This document shows, in pieces, positions 12,880 through 19,271 of a DNA stretch of 19,882 nt (its first letter is position 1; each line of letters begins with the position of its first letter). The position numbers and the translations under genes are program-made. A model generated the notes under the pieces. The model was not told the DNA's origin. It searched no databases and saw only the letters and a program-made list of their open reading frames with translations. Source of the stretch: an uncultured Eubacteriales bacterium (lineage in GTDB: Bacteria > Bacillota > Clostridia > Oscillospirales > Oscillospiraceae); NCBI GenBank assembly GCA_900320765.1, contig ONTN01000006.1, positions 1 through 19,882 of the forward strand. The letters run 5' to 3'.

Positions 12880-13719
12880 GTGAGAGAGATTAAAGCTGAA
12901 CTTATAACCGAGACCGTGGAGAGACTTTGCATAGAGGCCTGCACTATGCTCGGCGAGGATATGAAGACCGCGCTGAAAAAAGCGGAGAGCGAGGAGACCG
13001 CGCCCGCCGCCCGCGCCGCGCTGAACGATATAGTGCGAAATTATGAGTGCGCCTACTGCGAAGGCCTGCCTATATGCCAGGATACCGGAATGACAGTCAT
13101 CTTCGCCGAGATAGGTCAGGACGTTCATATAACCGGCTCGTTTGAGAAAGCGGTCAATGAGGGAGTGCGGCGCGGATACGTAAACGGCTGCCTTCGCAAG
13201 AGCGTGGTCGCCGACCCCTTCCGCCGAGTTAATACCGGGGACAATACCCCTGCCGTTATCCACACCCGCCTCGTCGAGGGCGACGGCCTCACGCTCACCG
13301 TCGCACCCAAGGGCTTCGGGAGCGAGAACAAGAGCGCGCTTAAGATGCTTCTGCCATCGGCGCCCATCTCCGAGTTCGAGGACTTCACCGTCGACACCGT
13401 CGCCCGCGCCGGAGGCGATCCCTGCCCGCCCATAGTCCTCGGCGTCGCCATCGGCGGCACGGTCGAGGCCTGCGCCCTCGCGGCGAAGCGCCAGCTTGCC
13501 CGCCCGATCAACGAAAAAAATCCCGACCCATTCTACGCAGAGATGGAGGAGCGGCTGCTTGATCGCATAAACGCCCTCGGCATAGGGCCTCAGGGCTTCG
13601 GCGGGAGGACGACCTGCCTCAAGGTGAACGTCGCCGCCCTGCCCTGTCACATAGCGGGAACGCCCTGCGTCGTCAACGTCGGCTGCCACGCTACGAGGCA
13701 CGCGTCGGCCACTATTTGA
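12880..13719 (+). CDS. Class I fumarate hydratase / tartrate dehydratase alpha subunit
   Basis: This 279-residue [4Fe-4S] hydro-lyase subunit interconverts fumarate and malate together with a beta subunit. The Cys residues C66 (PICQDTG), C182 (DPCPPI) and C269 (GCHATRH) are the probable cluster ligands. GFGSENKSALKMLLPS at 145-160 is also typical of the family. The start is taken as GTG 12880, giving MREIKAE as in family members: GAGGTGA (12868-12874) lies five bases before it. ATG 12874 would be only two bases from the GAGG, and ATG 12832 lies upstream of the -10. The protein ends naturally for an alpha subunit, but no beta subunit gene follows; hpf comes next. Class I enzymes are oxygen-sensitive, which fits an anaerobe. 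Confidence 0.93.
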   Translation: MREIKAELITETVERLCIEACTMLGEDMKTALKKAESEETAPAARAALNDIVRNYECAYCEGLPICQDTGMTVIFAEIGQDVHITGSFEKAVNEGVRRGYVNGCLRKSVVADPFRRVNTGDNTPAVIHTRLVEGDGLTLTVAPKGFGSENKSALKMLLPSAPISEFEDFTVDTVARAGGDPCPPIVLGVAIGGTVEACALAAKRQLARPINEKNPDPFYAEMEERLLDRINALGIGPQGFGGRTTCLKVNVAALPCHIAGTPCVVNVGCHATRHASATI

Positions 13720-13779
13720 AATATTCACCAATTTTTTTAAAATTTTTCGAAAAAAACTGTTCATTTTTCCCAAAGCCTG

Positions 13780-13836
13780 TGTTATAATGCATTTGGGAGA
13801 GAATCAATGCTCCCACAGGACCCCAAAAGAAAGGAG
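13780..13836 (+). promoter_or_regulatory. Extended -10 promoter, leader hairpin and RBS of hpf
   Basis: TGTTATAAT (13780-13788) is a perfect extended -10; the -35 is weak and the stretch upstream is A/T tracts. The 50-nt leader has a TGGGAG/CTCCCA hairpin (13794-13815), then AAGGAG (13831-13836) eight bases before the ATG. Confidence 0.7.
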
Positions 13837-13844
13837 CAGCAGCA

Positions 13845-14384
13845 ATGAGGTTTACGTTTACCGAGAAAAAGATCCAGACGTCCGACGCTTTAAGGGAGTA
13901 TGCCGAGAAAAAGATCGGCAAGCTCGACCGCTTCTTTAGGGAGGAATCCGACACCTCAGTAACGTTTTCTTTGGAGCGTGGCCGGCACATCGCCGAGGTC
14001 ACGCTTAGAAACAACGGAATGTTCTACCGCGTGAGCGAGGCCACCGGAGATATGTACGCTTCCATAGATTCCGCCGTCGCTTCGATCGACAGGCAGATCA
14101 GGAAGAACAAGACCCGCCTTGAAAAGCGCCTGCGCGAGGGCGCGCTCAATCAGGCGGAGGAGCCGGCTGTCGTCGCGGCGGACGAGGCAGAGGAAGAGGA
14201 CGAGTTCAAGATCGTCCGCACAAAGCGGTTTTCCATCAAGCCGATGGCGCCGGAGGAGGCGATCCTTCAGATGAACCTTCTGGGTCACGAGTGGTTCGTC
14301 TTCAAAAACCAGGATAACGACGAGCGTGTCGCCATAGTTTACAAGCGCAAATCCGGCGGCTACGGGCTCATTGAAGATACCTGA
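13845..14384 (+). CDS. hpf: Long-form ribosome hibernation promoting factor
   Basis: This 179-residue protein dimerises 70S ribosomes into inactive 100S particles in slow growth or stress. Residues 1 to about 100 form the HPF/YfiA domain (MRFTFTEKKIQTSDALREYA at the start, then DASVTF-like strands and the basic helix RKNKTRLEKRLR). An acidic linker (about 104-124) leads to the C-terminal dimerisation domain from about residue 125 (VRTKRFSIKPM, then EWFVFKNQDNDERVAIVYKR). The length and two-domain layout are those of the Firmicute long form. It is a single-gene unit with a strong promoter and terminator, which fits separate, growth-phase control. Confidence 0.96.
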   Translation: MRFTFTEKKIQTSDALREYAEKKIGKLDRFFREESDTSVTFSLERGRHIAEVTLRNNGMFYRVSEATGDMYASIDSAVASIDRQIRKNKTRLEKRLREGALNQAEEPAVVAADEAEEEDEFKIVRTKRFSIKPMAPEEAILQMNLLGHEWFVFKNQDNDERVAIVYKRKSGGYGLIEDT

Positions 14385-14401
14385 AAACGTTGATTTTAAA
14401 G

Positions 14402-14430
14402 GGGCGGCGGGCTTTCCCGCCGCCCTGTTT
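14402..14430 (+). terminator. Terminator of hpf
   Basis: A perfect 10-bp stem (14402-14411 with 14416-14425, loop CTTT) is followed by TGTTTT. It lies 17 bases after the hpf stop. Confidence 0.85.
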
Positions 14431-14478
14431 TAGCGCCCAAGTGGGGAAAAAGCCCGGTTTTTGTAGTTATTTTTGCGG

Positions 14479-14505
14479 AAAACGCCTTTTGCGATCGGCG
14501 TTTTT
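14479..14505 (+). terminator. Possible second hairpin terminator in the hpf-DUF6465 gap
   Basis: AAAACGCC (14479-14486) pairs with GGCGTTTT (14497-14504), leaving a 10-base loop and a run of T residues. It could be a back-up terminator in either direction. The rest of 14385-14536 holds no gene that I support. Confidence 0.4.
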
Positions 14506-14536
14506 CGGTTATTTCGTGAAAAAATCGGTTTTACTA

Positions 14537-14611
14537 TTGATTATTGAGAAAAAATGGCTATTATACACCTTGTAAGTCAATAAACCAACAACAAATCATT
14601 CCGAATGGAGG
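14537..14611 (+). promoter_or_regulatory. Promoter and RBS of the Lys/Ala-repeat protein gene
   Basis: TTGATT (14537-14542), a 16-base spacer, and TATTAT (14559-14564) form a plausible promoter. GGAGG (14607-14611) lies nine bases before the ATG. The leader would be about 50 nt. Confidence 0.55.
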
Positions 14612-14620
14612 ATAATTATT

Positions 14621-14980
14621 ATGGAAAAGAAGACCACCGCCAAGAAGGCTGAAGAGGTCGTTGAGAGCGTCAAGACCGAGGCTAAGAAGGCCGAAAAGGC
14701 CGTTAAGGAGACCGCGAAGAAGGCTGAGAAGGCTGTCAAGGAGACTGCCAAGAAGGCCGAGACCGCCGCGAAGAAGGCTGTCGCTCCCAAGGAGACCGCT
14801 TACGTTCAGTTCGCCGGCTCCGAGGTCGACGTCAAGGCTCTCGTCGACGCCGCCAAGGCTGATTTCAAGGCCAACAACAAGAACGCCAAGATCGCTGACC
14901 TCAAGCTCTACGTTAAGCCCGAGGAGCGCGCCGCTTACTACGTCGTCAACGAGAACGTTAACGGCAAGGTCACTTATTGA
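14621..14980 (+). CDS. Lys/Ala-rich repeat protein with C-terminal DUF6465-type domain
   Basis: This 119-residue protein has two parts. Residues 1-56 are Lys/Ala/Glu-rich and should form a charged helix. They contain three 11-residue repeats: AKKAEKAVKET at 21-31 and 32-42, and a degenerate AKKAETAAKKA at 43-53. Residues about 59-119 (AYVQFAGSEVDVKALVDAAK to the LYVKPEERAAYYVVN stretch and a final VTY) match what I remember of the DUF6465 family, common in Clostridia and of unknown function. The Lys/Ala tail recalls histone H1-like or LEA-type proteins, so nucleic acid binding is possible but not shown. The gene uses strongly biased codons (AAG, GCC, GAG, GTC), which suggests high expression. 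It is a single-gene unit. Confidence 0.85.
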   Translation: MEKKTTAKKAEEVVESVKTEAKKAEKAVKETAKKAEKAVKETAKKAETAAKKAVAPKETAYVQFAGSEVDVKALVDAAKADFKANNKNAKIADLKLYVKPEERAAYYVVNENVNGKVTY

Positions 14981-15000
14981 TTCTAAGCAAAAGCTGAAAA

Positions 15001-15029
15001 GCCGCCGCGATCACTCGCGGCGGCTTTTT
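15001..15029 (+). terminator. Terminator of the Lys/Ala-repeat protein gene
   Basis: A perfect 9-bp stem (15001-15009 with 15016-15024) with a 6-base loop is followed by five T residues. An upstream AAAA run pairs with the T run. Confidence 0.88.
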
Positions 15030-15044
15030 GCGCGAAAATACGGA

Positions 15045-15073
15045 TTGACAATCCCGCGCGGCGGTAATATATT
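15045..15073 (+). promoter_or_regulatory. Promoter of the MATE transporter gene
   Basis: A perfect TTGACA (15045-15050), a 17-base spacer and TATATT (15068-15073). The start would be near 15080. GGAG (15097-15100) lies six bases before the ATG at 15107. Confidence 0.75.
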
Positions 15074-15106
15074 CTTATAGCGACATTTACAGCGGCGGAG
15101 AGAGAT

Positions 15107-16492
15107 ATGCACAGCTTGAGAAGAAAGAAAAGCGATACGATAATGACGGAAGGCTCCATTGCGGGCCACCTTATTAAATTCAGCCTTCCTTTGATGGTGG
15201 GCTATATTTTTCAGCAGCTTTACAATACTGTCGATACCTTCATTGTGGGAAGATACGTCTCGATGCAGGCGCTTGCCGCCGTGGGCTCAACGGGCAACGC
15301 CATCTATACCCTGATCGGCTTCTTTATGGGCTTTTCCGTCGGAGCGGGCGTTGTAATCAGCCAGCACTTCGGCGCGAGGGAGGACGACAAGGTGCACGAG
15401 GCCGTGCACACGGCGATGTGCCTTGCCGTTATCTTCGGCCTTGCCTTCACCGCCATCGGCTACTTCGGAGCGCCTCTGATGCTCGGCCTTATGAGGACGC
15501 CTGCCGACGTCTACTCCGACGCCCTTGTTTATATGCGGGTGTATTTTTCCGGCTCTCTCGGCCTTTTGGTGTATAACCTCGGCTCGGGGATACTGAACGC
15601 CGTCGGAGACTCAAGGCACCCGCTTGTTTTCCTCGTTATCTCGGCTGTGATAAACACCTGTCTCGATCTTCTCTTCGTCATCAAGTTCAAATGGGGCATA
15701 GTCGGCGTAGGCCTTGCGACCGTAATAGCGGAGGCAGTCAGCGCTCTCTGCGTCGTGTTTACGCTCACCCGCTCCCGGGAAGCGTACCGGCTTGAGATAA
15801 GAAAGCTCAAAATATACAAGCCGGTGTTGAAGCGCATCGTTCAGATCGGCCTGCCCTCGTCGCTGCAGCAGATGCTGGTCTCGTTCTCAAACGTTTTCGT
15901 CCAGTCCTACATAAACGCGTTTCAAACTCCGTGCATCGCGGGCTGGGCGAGCTATACGAAGATAGACGCCTTCACCGCGGTGCCTCAGCAGGCGATATCA
16001 CTCGCCGCTACCACCTTCGTCGGACAAAATATTGGAGCGGGCAAGGCGGACAGGGCAAAAAATGGCACGTTTACCGCCCTTATCCTTTCAATAGCCGCAG
16101 TCGTGCTCGTCGTAATACCCCTCGAGCTATTCGCCGAGCCGCTTATACGCATCTTTATCGACGAGAAGGCGGGGGCGGACGCCGTGCGGTACGGCGTCGA
16201 ATTTCTGAGGGCGATAGCCCCGCTGAACCTCTGCCTCGTGGGCAACTCCGTCCTCGCCGGAGCTCTGCGCGGGGTGGGCGATACGAAGATACCGACGCTC
16301 ATTCAGATAATGTCCTTTATCGTTATAAGGCAGATATACCTCGCGATAATTTCGAGCGCGACCGACTCGCCGCTCCTTGTCGGCCTCGGCTACCCGCTTG
16401 GCTGGCTCTGCGCCTCCACCGCTCTGATATTCTACTACTTCTTCTCCGGATGGGAGAAAAGGGCAAGGTTCAAGCTGCCCAAAACCACATAA
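15107..16492 (+). CDS. MATE family multidrug/metabolite efflux transporter
   Basis: This 461-residue inner-membrane protein is expected to have 12 helices in two six-helix bundles and to export cationic or other compounds using a Na+ or H+ gradient. The first bundle starts at about residue 21 (AGHLIKFSLPLMVGYIFQQL), with the typical YNTVDTFIVGRYV and ALAAVGSTG segments. The second starts near 240 with the related IVQIGLPSSLQQML. Length is normal for the family. A short charged N-terminus (HSLRRKKSD) precedes the first helix; Met 13 (MTEGS) is an alternative start. It is a single-gene unit with consensus-like promoter and terminator. No neighbouring regulator or synthesis gene hints at its substrate. 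Confidence 0.93.
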   Translation: MHSLRRKKSDTIMTEGSIAGHLIKFSLPLMVGYIFQQLYNTVDTFIVGRYVSMQALAAVGSTGNAIYTLIGFFMGFSVGAGVVISQHFGAREDDKVHEAVHTAMCLAVIFGLAFTAIGYFGAPLMLGLMRTPADVYSDALVYMRVYFSGSLGLLVYNLGSGILNAVGDSRHPLVFLVISAVINTCLDLLFVIKFKWGIVGVGLATVIAEAVSALCVVFTLTRSREAYRLEIRKLKIYKPVLKRIVQIGLPSSLQQMLVSFSNVFVQSYINAFQTPCIAGWASYTKIDAFTAVPQQAISLAATTFVGQNIGAGKADRAKNGTFTALILSIAAVVLVVIPLELFAEPLIRIFIDEKAGADAVRYGVEFLRAIAPLNLCLVGNSVLAGALRGVGDTKIPTLIQIMSFIVIRQIYLAIISSATDSPLLVGLGYPLGWLCASTALIFYYFFSGWEKRARFKLPKTT

Positions 16493-16533
16493 AACAAAGG
16501 CGCCGCCCGTTTTTCGGGCGGCGCTTGCGTTTG
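16493..16533. terminator. Bidirectional terminator between the MATE gene and cinA
   Basis: A perfect 10-bp stem (16500-16509 with 16515-16524) with a TTTTT loop lies between convergent stops at 16492 and 16534. TTGCGTTTGTT follows on plus; TTTGTTTT follows on minus. Confidence 0.85.
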
Positions 16534-17685
16534 TTATACGGGAAGCCCCGTGAGGTATCTCCTTATCATATCGAGGGCGTGGCTCGCGGCGGCGTGCCTT
16601 GCGCGGACTCTGTCGCTCCCGAGGCTGACCTCTTTTTCAAACACCCCGTCCGGGGCGGCGAGGCCGATAGTTACGTCGCCTGACGAGCCGCAGACGGCGA
16701 CCGCAAGCTTCGAGCCGAAAAGGGCGCGGACTTTTTGCGCGGCCTCGGCCGCCTTTGCTCCCGCGGACGGCAGGACGGCGGAGCCGAGAAATAGCTTTTC
16801 CGCGCCGGGAACGTCGGTTATCCGCTTCGACAATAGCCCGCCCGTGTATTCCTCGCTGACGGCGAGGGTCAGACCGGCGCCGGAGAGGAGGGAGACCGCG
16901 GTCTCCTCGAGACTTGAATACGTTTCGGTGTAGATATATTCGCCGAGAGCTTTTCTGACCTCGGCGATTACGGGCTCGGCGAGAGCCTCGGCCTCAGCCT
17001 CGCTCTTCGCCTTCGCCGTCAGGCGGAGCATACACTCGGCGTTTCCGGCGTAGGGCGCGAGGGTGGGGTTTTCGAGCCTGTCCATAAGGGGACGCAGAAG
17101 CTCGTCCATACGGCTCTCGCCCATACCGAATACGCGGATAAAGCGGGAGAAAAGCTTCTCACCGGCAAGGTCGGCAAGGTAGGGCATGGCGGAGTGGCGG
17201 AACATCGTTCTGCACTCCCTCGGGGGACCGGGCAGCATTATAACGCGCTTGCCCTCCGCTTCAAAGGCGCAGCCCGGCGCCGTTCCGCAGGAGTTTTGAA
17301 AGGGGACGCAGCCCTCGGGCAAGTATGCCTGGGAGTAGTTGTTCTCAGGAACCGGGTGACCGGGCAGCCTGTCGGCGAAATAGCGCCGCATATTCTCGGC
17401 GGCCTCCTCGTTGTAAACGAGCTTTTTGCCGAAGGCGGAGCAAAGGATCTCCTTCGTAAGATCGTCGCAGGTGGGGCCGAGCCCGCCCGTGGTTATGATC
17501 AGGTCGGCTCGTGACTTCGCAATCTCAATGGCGGCGGCCGCCCTCTCGCGATTGTCGCCAACGACCGTGTGGTGGAAAACGTCGATCCCCAGCTCGGAGA
17601 GCATGCGCGAAATATCAGTGGCGTCGGTGTTGACAACAGAACCCAAAAGAAGCTCCGTGCCGACGGAGATTATCTCGGCTCTCAC
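16534..17685 (-). CDS. cinA: CinA-like protein with degenerate PncC amidase domain
   Basis: This 383-residue protein belongs to the competence/damage-inducible CinA family, which salvages NAD by-products. The N-terminal MoaB-like (COG1058) domain is intact: SVGTELLLGSVVNTD at 7-21 and TTGGLGPTCDDLT at 65-77, then LPGPPREC at 151-158. The C-terminal PncC-type nicotinamide-mononucleotide amidase domain (about 255-383) is abnormal. The usual ESCTGG motif is EEYTGG at 278-283, so the catalytic Ser and the Cys are gone. The TGIAGP-type motif is CGSSGD at 332-337, and about 30 residues normally between these motifs are missing. The deamidase is probably inactive while the ADP-ribose pyrophosphatase-type N-terminus may work. 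The start overlaps the thiI stop by four bases. Confidence 0.92.
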   Translation of the reverse strand: MRAEIISVGTELLLGSVVNTDATDISRMLSELGIDVFHHTVVGDNRERAAAAIEIAKSRADLIITTGGLGPTCDDLTKEILCSAFGKKLVYNEEAAENMRRYFADRLPGHPVPENNYSQAYLPEGCVPFQNSCGTAPGCAFEAEGKRVIMLPGPPRECRTMFRHSAMPYLADLAGEKLFSRFIRVFGMGESRMDELLRPLMDRLENPTLAPYAGNAECMLRLTAKAKSEAEAEALAEPVIAEVRKALGEYIYTETYSSLEETAVSLLSGAGLTLAVSEEYTGGLLSKRITDVPGAEKLFLGSAVLPSAGAKAAEAAQKVRALFGSKLAVAVCGSSGDVTIGLAAPDGVFEKEVSLGSDRVRARHAAASHALDMIRRYLTGLPV

Positions 17686-18854
17686 TTTGAGATCACCACC
17701 CGCTCGATGTTCATAACCGCCTCGTCCACGAGCCCGCCGACGTCAAGAGCCTTCTCGACCTCGAGCACCTCGTCTATCTGAGGCTTCGTCCTCGGGTGGC
17801 GGGGGGTGAAGACCGTGCAGCAGTCCTCATAGGGGAGAATCGAGGTGTCGAAGGTGCCAATCTTCCGCGCGAGCTTGACTATCTCCGCCTTGTCAAGGCA
17901 GACGAGCGGGCGGATAACGGGCAGGGAGACGCACTCTTCTGTGACGGCCATCGCCTGCATCGTCTGGCTCGCGACCTGGCCGAGGCTCTCGCCCGTAACG
18001 ATGGCGGAGGCGCCGTTTGAAAGGGCGATCTTCTCGGATATGCGCGTCATAAAGCGGCGCATTATTATCGTGAAATACTCCTCGGGGCACTTGTCCCTTA
18101 TCTCCTCCTGTATCTTCGTAAACGGAACGATCTCGAGCGTCATCCTGCCGCAGTATGGGGCGACGAGCTTCGCAAGGGTAATGACCTTTTCCTTCGCGAG
18201 TTCGGAGGTATAGGGGAAGGAGAAGAAGTGGACGGGGATTATATGCACCCCGCGCTTTGCCATCATATATGTGCTCACCGGGCTGTCGATTCCGCCGGAG
18301 AGAAGGGAGACGGCGCTGCCGTTTGACCCGACGGGCATACCGCCCGCGCCCTCAATGGGCACTCCGTGCACGTAGGCGGCAAAGTCGCGTACCTCTATAT
18401 TGACGGTTAGCTCGGGATTGTGTACATCCACCCTGCATTCGGGGAAGGAGTCGGCCAGAAGCCCGCCGACGTACTGCGAAACTGCTATGCTCGTCATCGG
18501 AAAGCTCTTGTCCGAGCGCTTGGTTTCGACCTTGAAGCTCTTTGCCTTTTTAAGTTCCGCGCCGAGATAGCGCTTTGCCGTCTCGAAAATGGCGTCCTTA
18601 TCCTTCTCACAGGCGGCGGCGCGGCTTATCGCCACCGCGCCGAACACGGTCTTCATAGCCTCGAGGGCGGCGTCCATATCGCAATCATCTGACTGCGGCT
18701 CAACGTAGGTCGTGGACTGAACGGTGTAGACCCGGAAATCGCCGAGGCCGCGAAGCCGACGGCGCACGTTAGCCATAAACTTATCCTCAAATATCCTCTT
18801 GTTAAGCCCCTTGAGCACGATCTCCCCGTGCTTCAAAAGAATGATATCCTCCAC
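17682..18854 (-). CDS. thiI: tRNA 4-thiouridine synthase ThiI
   Basis: This 390-residue enzyme adenylates and thiolates U8 of tRNA and can supply sulfur for thiamine. The N-terminal ferredoxin-like and THUMP domains occupy about 1-165 (KHGEIVLKGLNKRIFE near the start). The PP-loop ATPase follows, with SGGIDSP at 186-192. The pair C345-C346 in YEDCCTVFTP includes the position of the E. coli catalytic Cys344. No rhodanese domain is present, as in Bacillus and most Clostridia, where a cysteine desulfurase gives sulfur directly; no such gene is adjacent here. The start is GTG at 18854, with GAGGT upstream at 18863-18867. An ATG nearby is out of frame. It forms an operon with cinA. Confidence 0.96.
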   Translation of the reverse strand: MEDIILLKHGEIVLKGLNKRIFEDKFMANVRRRLRGLGDFRVYTVQSTTYVEPQSDDCDMDAALEAMKTVFGAVAISRAAACEKDKDAIFETAKRYLGAELKKAKSFKVETKRSDKSFPMTSIAVSQYVGGLLADSFPECRVDVHNPELTVNIEVRDFAAYVHGVPIEGAGGMPVGSNGSAVSLLSGGIDSPVSTYMMAKRGVHIIPVHFFSFPYTSELAKEKVITLAKLVAPYCGRMTLEIVPFTKIQEEIRDKCPEEYFTIIMRRFMTRISEKIALSNGASAIVTGESLGQVASQTMQAMAVTEECVSLPVIRPLVCLDKAEIVKLARKIGTFDTSILPYEDCCTVFTPRHPRTKPQIDEVLEVEKALDVGGLVDEAVMNIERVVISK

Positions 18855-18888
18855 GGCGCATTACCTCTTTCGGTTTTTATTTCAAATA

Positions 18889-18897
18889 AGTATATCA
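18889..18897 (-). promoter_or_regulatory. Extended -10 promoter of thiI-cinA
   Basis: The minus strand reads TGATATACT (plus 18897-18889), identical to the extended -10 of the acyl ligase operon; the -35 is unclear. Transcription would start near 18882, about 28 nt before the GTG. Confidence 0.6.
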
Positions 18898-18954
18898 GGT
18901 TTCGCGGGAAAAATAAATCCCCTTTTTCTTTACGCAGTAAGATGAAGTCTTTAT

Positions 18955-19085
18955 GCATTAAGATGCAGCCGCCTTATTTCTTATAAGTTTATTAATTGTA
19001 CTTTTTTCTCTCTTTGCAGTCTGCAAAGAGAGAAACGAACGCTTCCCTTGCTTTCAAGCAAGAACAAAACGCATCATCTTAATGA
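18955..19085. repeat. Palindromic MITE-like element, copy 2 (131 bp, reversed)
   Basis: The element starts with GCATTAAGATG (18955-18965) and ends with CATCTTAATG (19075-19084). Its reverse complement matches copy 1 (12644-12794) nearly throughout, with a long identical core around the CTTGCTTGAAAGCAAG hairpin. It lacks 21 bases present in copy 1. The central palindrome here has perfect 15-base arms (TTTCTCTCTTTGCAG and its complement around one T). A further TIR-like GCAGTAAGATG (18934-18944) lies 21 bp before the left end in direct orientation. It sits between the divergent thiI and TelA-type genes. The remainder of 18898-19204 holds no gene; a TGTAATTATTACA palindrome lies at 19119-19131. 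Confidence 0.85.
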
Positions 19086-19204
19086 GAAAACCTTCTGTAG
19101 GCAAGCCTTAGCATTCGGTGTAATTATTACATAAGCTAATCTCGCCGGGGCGATAGAAGCGCTGTAACTCCTGTACTTGCGGCGGCATCAATAGAAGATA
19201 TTTC

Positions 19205-19233
19205 TTGACTTTATCGAGCCGGAATAATAAAAT
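19205..19233 (+). promoter_or_regulatory. Promoter of the TelA-type gene
   Basis: TTGACT (19205-19210), a 17-base spacer and TAAAAT (19228-19233). The start would be near 19240. AAAGGA (19256-19261) serves as RBS for the ATG at 19272. Confidence 0.72.
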
Positions 19234-19271
19234 GGTATCACTCAGTATTATAACGAAAGGAACGAGCTAAA

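Noticed and set aside
12757..13773. A 338-codon open frame on the minus strand opposite the fumarase alpha gene
   Set aside because: The plus strand encodes a complete known subunit with all motifs; the reverse frame crosses the repeat and promoter and resembles no family.
14390..14575. A 61-codon plus-strand frame after hpf
   Set aside because: It includes the hpf terminator stem and the next promoter, has no RBS, and the sequence is unremarkable.
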